Below are positions 23,578-31,394 of a stretch of 49,221 nucleotides of DNA, in pieces. Under the pieces are notes generated by a model. The model saw only the letters and a list, made by a program, of their open reading frames with translations. It had not been told where the DNA came from and ran no database searches. Source of the DNA: Chloroflexota bacterium (GTDB lineage: Bacteria; Chloroflexota; Anaerolineae; Aggregatilineales; Phototrophicaceae); the NCBI GenBank assembly GCA_009840575.1, contig VXNO01000115.1:1-49221 (forward strand), read 5' to 3'. The first letter of the stretch is position 1. Each line of letters opens with the position of its first letter. The translations under genes were made by a program, and so were the position numbers.

Positions 23578-24399
23578 ATGGCAGCAGCAAACACAAACGG
23601 ACAGCGCCGCATCCTCGAAGCGACGGGCATGACGAAGCGCTTCAGCGGCTTGGTGGCGGTGGATAACCTTGACTTTTATATCCCCGAAGGCGCGATCGCC
23701 AGCATCATCGGACCCAACGGCGCGGGCAAAACCACCTTCTTCAATTGCATCACCGGCTTTTACCAGATTGATGAGGGCGCGATCTTATTCGAAGGCGAGC
23801 GCATCAGCGGCAAGACGCCTGACCTGATCACCCGCGCTGGCATCTCGCGCACATTCCAAAATATCCGCCTCTTCAACAACATGTCGGCGATTGAGAATAT
23901 CATGGTCGGGCAGGAGCCGCACCTGCGCTCCAGTTGGATGGGCGCGATCCTCGGCTTGTCATCCACGCGCCGCGAAGATGACAACTGCGAAGCGCGCGCG
24001 CGGGAACTGCTGCATTTTGTCGGCTTGGAGGGCAAGGGCGATATGCTCTCCAAGAATCTGCCCTATGGCGACCAACGCCGCCTGGAAATTGCGCGGGCGC
24101 TGGGCAACCGTCCCAAGCTGGTCTTGCTGGATGAACCGACCGCCGGCATGAACCCCCGCGAAACGATCGAAACCACCGAATTCATCCTGCGCCTGCGCGA
24201 CGAATTGGGCATCACCGTGGTCTTGATTGAGCATGATATGCGCGTGGTGATGGAAATCTCTGAACATATCACCGTGCTGGATTATGGGCGCAAGATCGCC
24301 GAAGGCTTGCCAAGAGACATCCAGACCAACCCCAAAGTGATCGAAGCCTACCTCGGCAGCGGTGCCAGCCAAGCCAAGCCCGCCGAAGCAAACAACTAG
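23578..24399 (+). CDS. livG: Branched-chain amino-acid ABC transporter ATPase LivG
   Basis: 273 aa ABC ATPase. Walker A GPNGAGKTTFFN followed by CITGFYQIDEG, the LivG-specific ISRTFQNIRLF, signature LPYGDQRRLEIARALG, Walker B LVLLDEPTAGMNP and switch region VVLIEHDMRVVMEISEHI with LDYGRKIAEG. The NQR-type Q loop and the ISRTFQNIRLF motif separate LivG from LivF. It sits 15 nt after livM and 15 nt before livF. Confidence 0.94.
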   Translation: MAAANTNGQRRILEATGMTKRFSGLVAVDNLDFYIPEGAIASIIGPNGAGKTTFFNCITGFYQIDEGAILFEGERISGKTPDLITRAGISRTFQNIRLFNNMSAIENIMVGQEPHLRSSWMGAILGLSSTRREDDNCEARARELLHFVGLEGKGDMLSKNLPYGDQRRLEIARALGNRPKLVLLDEPTAGMNPRETIETTEFILRLRDELGITVVLIEHDMRVVMEISEHITVLDYGRKIAEGLPRDIQTNPKVIEAYLGSGASQAKPAEANN

Positions 24400-24414
24400 G
24401 AGAAAACCAGCCCC

Positions 24415-25125
24415 ATGGCGCTGCTGGAAGTCAAGGACATTCACACCTATTATGGCAATATCCACGCCCTGAAAGGCATCTCCTTCGAGGTCGATAGCGG
24501 TGAGATTATCGCTCTTATCGGCTCGAATGGCGCGGGCAAGACCACCACCCTGCGCACCATCTCCGGTTTAATGGCACCGCGGGAGGGCAGCATCATCTAC
24601 GGCGGACGCGAGATTTCAGCAATGCGCGCGGATTTGCTGGTGCTGCGCGGCATCTCCATGGTGCCGGAGGGTCGCGGCGTCTTCGCCAAGCTCACGGTCG
24701 AAGAAAATCTCGACATGGGCGCGTATATCCGCAGCGATGGCAGGGTCGCCGAAGACCTCAACAGCGGCTATGCGATGTTTCCGCGCTTAAAAGAACGGCG
24801 CAAACAATTCGCTGGCACGCTCAGCGGCGGCGAGCAGCAGATGCTGGCTATTGCCCGCGCCTTGATGTCCAAGCCCCGCCTGCTGCTGCTGGATGAGCCC
24901 TCGATGGGTTTAGCGCCGGTGCTGGTGGATGTCGTCTTTGAAGCCATCCAGCGCATCGCCAGCGAAGGCGTAACCATCCTGTTGGTGGAGCAAAACGCGC
25001 ACATGGCGCTGCAAATCGCCGACCGCGGCTATGTGCTGCAAAGTGGCGAAGTCGCTTTCAGCGATACAGCCGCCAGCCTGCAGCGCAATGAAATCGTGCA
25101 AAAAACCTACCTCGGCATCGACTAA
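24415..25125 (+). CDS. livF: Branched-chain amino-acid ABC transporter ATPase LivF
   Basis: 236 aa ABC ATPase, normal LivF length. DIHTYYGNIHALKGISFEV at the start, Walker A GSNGAGKTTTLRTISG, VPEGRGVFAKLTVEENLDMG (LivF hallmark), LSGGEQQMLAIARALM, LLLLDEPSMGLAP and VEQNAHMALQIADRGYVLQ. It forms the heterodimer with the LivG product under the LivH/LivM permeases. AGGAG before the ATG; the kinase gene follows after 2 nt. Confidence 0.94.
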   Translation: MALLEVKDIHTYYGNIHALKGISFEVDSGEIIALIGSNGAGKTTTLRTISGLMAPREGSIIYGGREISAMRADLLVLRGISMVPEGRGVFAKLTVEENLDMGAYIRSDGRVAEDLNSGYAMFPRLKERRKQFAGTLSGGEQQMLAIARALMSKPRLLLLDEPSMGLAPVLVDVVFEAIQRIASEGVTILLVEQNAHMALQIADRGYVLQSGEVAFSDTAASLQRNEIVQKTYLGID

Positions 25126-25127
25126 TC

Positions 25128-26270
25128 ATGCTGACCGCGACCAGCGACCCTGCCACCGAGCGGCGTTTGGCGGAACTGACGGCGGCGCAGATAACCGAAC
25201 TAGCGCGGCTGGCTGCTGACGATGCTTCGCTGGCTGCGGCTGCCTGGCGCTATGCAGCCGTGCAGGGCGGCTTTGGCGGCGCGATCGGCGGTACAGCGCT
25301 CTATCGCTTTTGGATCGACTGCGAAGCCAAACCGCCTGTTTCGTTGATTTTGAAAATCCTCTACTTGCGCCGCGGCGAAACAGCGACTTCGCCTTATTAT
25401 TGGAAGCGCGAATACGAACTTTACCGCGCCCGCCTGTTGGAAGACCTGCCCGCGCGCACCTTCATCGCGCCGAAGATCGTGCAACTGCGCGACTTTGGCG
25501 ACTCCTGCTGGATATGGATGGCGGATTATGCCGACCACAAAACAAGCTGGACATTTGACGATTATCGTGCCGTCGCTCGCCGGCTGGGCAGGATGAATGG
25601 CAGCATGGTCGACCGCGATTTGCCAGCCAGCGACTGGCTCGCGCAAAGTTGGCACAGCGCTATCGTGCCGGGGCTGGCGGATGCCTTTGCGGCGCTCCCA
25701 AATAGCCTGGAGCAGCCGCTGGCACGCATCACCCTGCCGCTGGACGCGCGAGACGAAATTATGGCGACCTGGCGCGACCGCGAGCTTTTCCGCGCGGCGC
25801 TTAGGCAGCTCCCGCAGACGCTCTGCCACAACGATGCCTTTCGGCGCAACATCCTGCACAGCGACGCAGGCGTCGTTCTGCTGGATTGGGCGCTGGCTGG
25901 ACGTGGCGGCTTGGGCGAAGAACTGGTCTCGCTGGTTGCGCTGGCGTTGTATTACAGCGGCTTCACGCAAGAATATGCCGCGCGGCTCGACCAGGCGGTC
26001 TTCCACGCCTATATCGAAGGCTTGCGCGAGGCGGGCTGGCAAGGCGATGCCAGGCTTGCGCGCATCGGCTACACCTGCGGCATGACTCTGCGCGGGCTGG
26101 CGGGCGTCAAGCAAGATATCAACCTGCTGATTGACCCCAGCCAGCACCAGGAACTACGGAATGTACATGAGCGCGACAGCGTAGAAGACATCGCCGCTTT
26201 CTTCGCCGAGGTGCGCCGCTTCCGCCTGGTCCGCATAGCGCGCGAGGCTCGGCGCTTGTTAGCCAGCTAG
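25128..26270 (+). CDS. APH-fold small-molecule phosphotransferase family protein
   Basis: 380 aa protein kinase-like (aminoglycoside phosphotransferase family) enzyme. Catalytic loop TLCHNDAFRRNIL (HxDxxxxN) and the metal-binding Asp in VVLLDWALAGRG are clear; SLILKILYLRRGE likely supplies the ATP-binding Lys and TSPYYWKREYELY the paired Glu. Tight coupling to livF (2-nt gap) suggests that it phosphorylates or acts on the imported compound, but no substrate is recognisable; antibiotic resistance is unlikely from context. The stop shares CTAG with the convergent EamA gene. Confidence 0.8.
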   Translation: MLTATSDPATERRLAELTAAQITELARLAADDASLAAAAWRYAAVQGGFGGAIGGTALYRFWIDCEAKPPVSLILKILYLRRGETATSPYYWKREYELYRARLLEDLPARTFIAPKIVQLRDFGDSCWIWMADYADHKTSWTFDDYRAVARRLGRMNGSMVDRDLPASDWLAQSWHSAIVPGLADAFAALPNSLEQPLARITLPLDARDEIMATWRDRELFRAALRQLPQTLCHNDAFRRNILHSDAGVVLLDWALAGRGGLGEELVSLVALALYYSGFTQEYAARLDQAVFHAYIEGLREAGWQGDARLARIGYTCGMTLRGLAGVKQDINLLIDPSQHQELRNVHERDSVEDIAAFFAEVRRFRLVRIAREARRLLAS

Positions 26271-27151
26271 CCGGCGCGCAAGGAAATCAGCACGCCAACC
26301 ACGATAAGCAAGCCGCCCAGCCACAGCGAGGCGCTCATCTGCTGCCCCAGCAACAGTCCCGCCAGCGCCGCGCCCGTGAAAGGCTGCGCGAAGAAAAACA
26401 GCGACGCCACGCTGGCGGGTACCAAGGCAAAGGCGCGATTCCACAACAGCAGCGCAAAAGCTGTGCAAACCAGCCCCAGATACAGCACGGCAGCCACGAT
26501 GCCCGCGTCCAGGGCGCCGAGCGGGTCTTGGGACAATTCCAACAAGCTGGCTGGCAGCGAAACCAGCAAGCCACCCAGCAGCGCAAAGACGGTTACGGTC
26601 AATGTGGGTTGCGGATAGCGCAAGGCAAGCAGCCGCACCAGCGCCGAATACAAGCCCCAGGTCAGCGCGGCGAAAGCCAGGAACAAGTCGCCCAGAAAAG
26701 TATCGGCAGCGAAGTCAGCGCTGGGGAAATCAAGAATCGCCAAGACGCCGGCCGTTGCCAGCACGATGGCAAAAAAGCGCCAGCCAGTCAGCCGCTCGCG
26801 CAGGATGATGATGGCAAATAGCACGACAAAGGCAGGCGATGCGCTGGTAACAAGCGCGCCATTGATTGCGTTGGACAGGTCTGTGCCTACAAATTGCGCG
26901 CCCAGGCTGATGCCAATGCCAACCACGCCAACCGCCAGCATACGCAGCAGGTTGGGCAAGTTGGGCTTGGCGAGCCCGTGCCGCCAGGCCAAGGGCAGCA
27001 AGACCAGCAAAGCCAAGACCAGCCGCAGGCTCAACAAGGTGAAAGGCGGCAGGACCAGCAGCGTTACATCCGAAACAACATACATGCTGCCCCAGAGGCT
27101 GGCAGCTGTGATGCCATAGATGCTGCCGCGCAGCAGCGCCGGATTGACCAT
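26267..27151 (-). CDS. EamA/DMT-superfamily transporter
   Basis: 294 aa with ten predicted helices in two EamA repeats: RGSIYGITAASLWGSMYVVS opens the first, and FLGDLFLAFAALTWGLYSAL the second; the first repeat ends with FVVLFAIIILRERLTGWRF and the second with AQPFTGAALAGLLLGQQ. Such exporters move amino acids or metabolites; substrate unknown. The ATG at 27151 has GGAG upstream; an in-frame GTG at 27190 would add 13 residues with no better signal. Convergent with the APH gene. Confidence 0.88.
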   Translation of the reverse strand: MVNPALLRGSIYGITAASLWGSMYVVSDVTLLVLPPFTLLSLRLVLALLVLLPLAWRHGLAKPNLPNLLRMLAVGVVGIGISLGAQFVGTDLSNAINGALVTSASPAFVVLFAIIILRERLTGWRFFAIVLATAGVLAILDFPSADFAADTFLGDLFLAFAALTWGLYSALVRLLALRYPQPTLTVTVFALLGGLLVSLPASLLELSQDPLGALDAGIVAAVLYLGLVCTAFALLLWNRAFALVPASVASLFFFAQPFTGAALAGLLLGQQMSASLWLGGLLIVVGVLISLRAG

Positions 27152-27281
27152 CGCCGTCGTAGCTCCAAGCAAGTCGTGAAAAACTATCACAGAAGTAATT
27201 AAAAGTAAGTCGTTAAACTTAATTCACCCCAGAGGCGCAGAAGTAGAATCAAGAAAGTAATGCGAAAATCCAGGAATGAAT

Positions 27282-27351
27282 GTAGGGGCGAGCCTTGGGT
27301 CGCCCGCCGTTTTCTGTGATGATTCTGGGCGAGGCGGTGACTCGCCCCTGC
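27282..27351. repeat. Paired GGGCGA/CTCGCCC hairpin repeats forming a larger inverted repeat
   Basis: Two copies of the GGGCGAG...CTCGCCCCTAC family face each other: one reversed (27282-27306, starting GTAGGGGCGAG) and one forward (27327-27351, ending CTCGCCCCTGC). Outer arms 27282-27292 and 27341-27351 pair with one mismatch. The forward copy has the loop of the menE copy in reverse-complement. Confidence 0.75.
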
Positions 27352-27397
27352 TTGGTTCTACTGAGCCTCATAGGAAAAACCTGGATTGGCGCGATAG

Positions 27398-27428
27398 TTG
27401 CAATTGATGCGCCGCCCAAGAGTATAAT
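27398..27428 (+). promoter_or_regulatory. Candidate promoter for the TIR/NACHT operon
   Basis: TTGCAA (27398-27403), 19-nt spacer, TATAAT (27423-27428), 37 nt before the GTG at 27465. The perfect -10 box is the stronger part. Confidence 0.5.
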
Positions 27429-27464
27429 TGGGCTGAGCAGAAACAATCACGGCGAAGGACAGCT

Positions 27465-30400
27465 GTGGCGACGGACGGAGCGATTTACCTCTCATACCAC
27501 AACAAGGACATCGACCGAGCCTTCCGGCTGGCGATGCTGCTGCTGCGCTGTTATCGGCGCGTGTGGCTGGACCGCTTTGAGGTTGCGCCCGGCGAAAACT
27601 GGCATGCGGGCATTCGCCAGGCTCGCGACGCGGCAGCCGGTGCCGTGGCGGTCGTCAGCGATTCGTATTTGCAGTCGCCGCTTTGCCAGGCTGAGTTCGC
27701 CGCTTTCACCGAGCGTGGCTTGCCCGTCACCGCGGTCATCGCGCGCGATTTTTCCACCGGCAACATCACCGATTATCAATTCACCGACTGGATCGACTTT
27801 CGCCGCTGGTTTAGCGACCCCCGCGAACAAAACATAGAAGAGCTGCTGAATCGCGTCCCGCAGGCGGGGGACATGCCCGAGCCTGGCCAGCGACTGGACT
27901 ACCTGCGCGGCTTCATCCACCAGCTTGAGCTGTCGCTTGCCAACATGCCGACAGCCTGGGCGGCGCTGCGCAATGCGGACGCGGCTGGCGGCAGCGACAT
28001 CCGACCGCGCAACGGGCAGTTTGGCTTGCTGCGCGATTGGGCATTCACAGGGCATAAATCTGGCGCGGAATTGCCCGTCAGCGACCTGGCGCAATGGGCG
28101 CAGACCGAGCCGCAATTCGTCCTGCGTGGCGCGCCCGGCAGCGGCAAGACGGTGTTTGCGCAGCTATTGGCGCTGGAACAAGCGCATGTCGCTTTGCGAG
28201 ATGAAGCCGCGCCCCTGCCCATCTGGCTCGACCTGGCGCTGTGGCGCGAAGACTTGGAAACGCTTGATGCTTTTGTGGAATCACAGTGGCAGTTGTTGAC
28301 CTATTGGCGGCATTGGCTGGAAGAGCGAGCCTCGCTGCTCCTGCTGGACAATTATAGCGAATTGCAGGCGCAGCGCCCTGAGCAAGCTCAAGCCGTCCGC
28401 GAGTGGATTGACGCCAGCCCGCGCCATCGCTTCATCGTGCTATCGCGCGGGTATGCAGGGGATGAGCCGAAGCTGCCGACCTTGGAAATCGGAGCAATCA
28501 CCACCGCGCTCGCGCAGAAGTTCGCCAGGCGGCATCTACCCGTCGGGCAGCAATACGACTTTCGCCAATTGCTGCGACAGAAATCCGAGCAGGTCGCAGC
28601 GCGGCAGGTGGATTATTTGTCGCTCGGCATTGAATTGCTGGCGGCTGACCGCGCCCTTGCCCACAGCCAATGGTCAAAAGACCCCAGCCCAGCGCTGGTC
28701 GCCTTGCGCTTGCAGCAAGAGCCTGACGCGGCGGGGGGCTTGGGCGCTCTGCAACTGCTGCGCGGATTGCAGAGCCTGGCTTGGTCAATGATGTTGGCGG
28801 AATCACACCGCTTTATCCCGCGCGCCGCTGCCGAGCGAGAGGCGAAAGACCCCCGCGTTGTGCCGGCGGCTGTGGCGCTGGGCTTCTTGGGCGACTACGG
28901 GGGCTGGCTCTGCTTCCAGCCCGAGGCGCTGCAATTTTATCTCGCCGCGGAGCCGCTAAAACATGATGGTTTGCTCAAGTTTATCAAAGCGCCTGAGTTC
29001 ACTGACGATGGCGAGTGGCTGCCACGCAAGTGGGACAAGCTGGCGCTGCTCATCATCACGGGCTTGGCGGAGGAATCACGCGAGCAAGCGCTGCTGCGCA
29101 TCTCAGCGGTCGACCCCTACCTGGCGATGATGGCTTTGCAAGGCGCAAAACCGATATCCACACCAATTCGTCAGGTATTGCTTGAGCGGCTGTTACAGCT
29201 ATGCGCCGAAAGGCCCGCAGCCCGGCGCGCCTTCCGCCAGGCGCTGGCAGGCCTCCCAGATGCCGACGCCACTGCCCAAGCGCTAATCGGGCAGTTGGGG
29301 CGCTACAATAGCGACACGCAGCTTTGGCTGTGGCAGGAGCTGCGCGCCCTGCCCCTGGAAATGCCGCTGGATTTCTTCAGTTTGCTAGCCGATGTCGACC
29401 GCGAAAATCCAGCAAATATGCTGAAGCAGTTGGATGCCCAGCCCTTGGCGCTTTCGGCTGCTTGGCTGGTCAAGCTATCCGTCCACCCGGAAGAAAAGCT
29501 GCGCCGCAATAGCATTTGGATGCTGGGCGAGTTGAAATACCTGCCCACGGCGATCCTGCTGCTCGATGATTTGCAAAACGGCGATGGCAGCGACCAATCG
29601 GAATTGCTGCCGGCGTTGATGAAGTTTGCTTATTCCGAGATATTGGCGCGCGTATTGCGCTGGGCGCAGCCGCAGCCAGGAAATACCGCCGCCGTGGTTC
29701 GCGCGCTGGCGCAGCAAAAACGCCTGGTGACGAGTCGCCTGCTGGCGATGGCGGATGTGCGCCTGCTGACTTTGACTGACGAGTTTTATACTGTGGTGGT
29801 CGAGCGCAACGAAACAGAAATCGCTATCGGCTTGGCGCAGGTCATCGGCGAGGCTGTTGCGCTCCCCGACGAAATCACCACAGCCATCTTGTCGCATCGG
29901 CAAGCGGAGGAACTGCGGCAAGAAATCGCCGCTGTCATCAAGCACCTGCCCAATCGAGATCAATATGCGCAGTTGGTCGCGGATATTGGCGCGGTGCTGC
30001 GCGACCCGCCAGATGCGACTGTGCTGGCTGGCAGCAAGCTGGAGGCGCTTGTTTTCGGACAATCGCCCTTTGTTAAAGAGACCGCTCAGGCTGCCGCGTC
30101 CGCCCCTGCGCTGCCAGCAAACCTGCGCAGGCAATTACAGCACGATGATTGGCAGCAGCGGTATCGCGCGCTCAACAGCCTGGTGGATTACCCCGCCGCG
30201 CAATCCTTGCCCGCCCTGCTGAGCGCAATTGATGACAGCGACCAAGGGGTGCGCCTGGCGGCTTATGAAGTGCTGGCGCGTTTTGCAGACGAAAGCGCCG
30301 CGCAGAAGCCGCTCATCGCTGCGCTTTCCGACCCGGACACCGCGACCGTCCGCGCCGTGACGGACTTGCTGAAAACAGCGCCCGACCTCGATTGTGAAGC

Positions 30401-31394
30401 GCTGCTCAATCTGCTGGAAAGCGCCAACCCGCCGACCGTCGCCGCCGCCATCGAGATAGTGGCAGAAAAAAAATACCCGGCCGCCCTGCCCGACCTGGAG
30501 CGACTGCTCGCTAGCCCGCTCACGCTCGCCGATGGCAGGGCGATCAGCCAGTTGGCGCGCGCTGCTATGAGCGAGATTGAAAGCGCCGCGGCTGAAGCAG
30601 CGCCCGCTCCCGGTGGCTCGGCAACGGCTGGTTTCACCGATAGTGAAAAAATCTCGCGGACTTTGCAGGTGCTGCGCGATGATGACTGGGGACGCACCCA
30701 GAAAGCCGCCAAGTTTTTGCGCCGCTTCGCCCGGCATCTGCGTGGCAATGAAGACAGCCAGACGCTGGATATGCTCTGCGAGGCGCTGGACGATGACAAC
30801 TGGAGCGTGCGCTGGGCGGTTGCCGAGGCGCTGGCAGTGCTGCGCAATCCCGCCGCTGGCGAGCATTTGCGCCGCCGACTGAATGACGAAAACTGGATCG
30901 TGCAGATCGCTGTCGTGCGCTCGCTGGCGGAGCTGCGGGTTGTCGCCAGCGCGAGCGAAATGGCGCGCCTGCTCAGCCATGAGAATGCCGCCCTGCGCGA
31001 AGCCACCGCCGAGTCGCTGGGCAAGCTGCGCCAGCCGCAGGTCATCCCGGCTTTGGGTGAAGTGATGCAAGGCGATAGAGATGAATTTGCGCGCTTCGCC
31101 GCTTTAAGAGCCATCCACCAGATCAATCCGCAGCAAGCCCGCCCCTGGTTGGAGCTGGCGCTGAGCGATGCCAGCCTGCCCATGTGGCATTTTGCCCTCC
31201 AGCAGTTGGTGCCCCAGATGACCGACAGCGACTTGCCCCTCTTGCAGAAAATGCTGGAGGATCAGCGCAAGCCCGAAGGCGAAGACGAAAGCCTGCATGA
31301 CCTGGCGGTGCGCGCGCTGCGGAAAATTGACAGCGCCGCCAGCCGCGCCCTGCTGGATGAACCGCCGCAGACCGCCGAGAGCGCCAGCGCATGA
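27465..31394 (+). CDS. TIR - STAND/NACHT-like NTPase - HEAT-repeat protein
   Basis: 1309 aa. Residues 1-125 are a TIR domain: GAIYLSYHNKDIDRAFRL, VWLDRFEVAPGENW (BB-loop region), VAVVSDSYLQSPLCQAEF with Glu77 at the position of the catalytic Glu of NAD-cleaving TIRs. Residues about 185-460 are a P-loop NTPase with Walker A GAPGSGKT (222-229) and Walker B-like LLLLDNYSEL (291-300), where Asn follows the Asp instead of the second acidic residue; FIVLSRGYAG is the sensor-1 strand. A long helical region follows, with HEAT-like repeats from about 880 (HDDWQQRYRALNSLVDYP, LDDDNWSVRWAVAEALAVL, NDENWIVQIAVVRSLAELR). This is NLR-like: effector, switch, sensor. Start is GTG with GAAGGA five bases upstream. 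It overlaps the next gene by ATGA. Confidence 0.85.
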   Translation: MATDGAIYLSYHNKDIDRAFRLAMLLLRCYRRVWLDRFEVAPGENWHAGIRQARDAAAGAVAVVSDSYLQSPLCQAEFAAFTERGLPVTAVIARDFSTGNITDYQFTDWIDFRRWFSDPREQNIEELLNRVPQAGDMPEPGQRLDYLRGFIHQLELSLANMPTAWAALRNADAAGGSDIRPRNGQFGLLRDWAFTGHKSGAELPVSDLAQWAQTEPQFVLRGAPGSGKTVFAQLLALEQAHVALRDEAAPLPIWLDLALWREDLETLDAFVESQWQLLTYWRHWLEERASLLLLDNYSELQAQRPEQAQAVREWIDASPRHRFIVLSRGYAGDEPKLPTLEIGAITTALAQKFARRHLPVGQQYDFRQLLRQKSEQVAARQVDYLSLGIELLAADRALAHSQWSKDPSPALVALRLQQEPDAAGGLGALQLLRGLQSLAWSMMLAESHRFIPRAAAEREAKDPRVVPAAVALGFLGDYGGWLCFQPEALQFYLAAEPLKHDGLLKFIKAPEFTDDGEWLPRKWDKLALLIITGLAEESREQALLRISAVDPYLAMMALQGAKPISTPIRQVLLERLLQLCAERPAARRAFRQALAGLPDADATAQALIGQLGRYNSDTQLWLWQELRALPLEMPLDFFSLLADVDRENPANMLKQLDAQPLALSAAWLVKLSVHPEEKLRRNSIWMLGELKYLPTAILLLDDLQNGDGSDQSELLPALMKFAYSEILARVLRWAQPQPGNTAAVVRALAQQKRLVTSRLLAMADVRLLTLTDEFYTVVVERNETEIAIGLAQVIGEAVALPDEITTAILSHRQAEELRQEIAAVIKHLPNRDQYAQLVADIGAVLRDPPDATVLAGSKLEALVFGQSPFVKETAQAAASAPALPANLRRQLQHDDWQQRYRALNSLVDYPAAQSLPALLSAIDDSDQGVRLAAYEVLARFADESAAQKPLIAALSDPDTATVRAVTDLLKTAPDLDCEALLNLLESANPPTVAAAIEIVAEKKYPAALPDLERLLASPLTLADGRAISQLARAAMSEIESAAAEAAPAPGGSATAGFTDSEKISRTLQVLRDDDWGRTQKAAKFLRRFARHLRGNEDSQTLDMLCEALDDDNWSVRWAVAEALAVLRNPAAGEHLRRRLNDENWIVQIAVVRSLAELRVVASASEMARLLSHENAALREATAESLGKLRQPQVIPALGEVMQGDRDEFARFAALRAIHQINPQQARPWLELALSDASLPMWHFALQQLVPQMTDSDLPLLQKMLEDQRKPEGEDESLHDLAVRALRKIDSAASRALLDEPPQTAESASA

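Larger units (their letters stand above)
27152..27464. other. Intergenic region, no gene: repeats and the conflict-operon promoter
   Basis: This 313-nt stretch between divergent genes has no credible reading frame. It holds a degenerate CCAGAGGCGCAGAAG repeat (27232-27246), a double hairpin repeat (27282-27351), and a promoter candidate (27398-27428) for the operon beginning at 27465. Confidence 0.7.
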
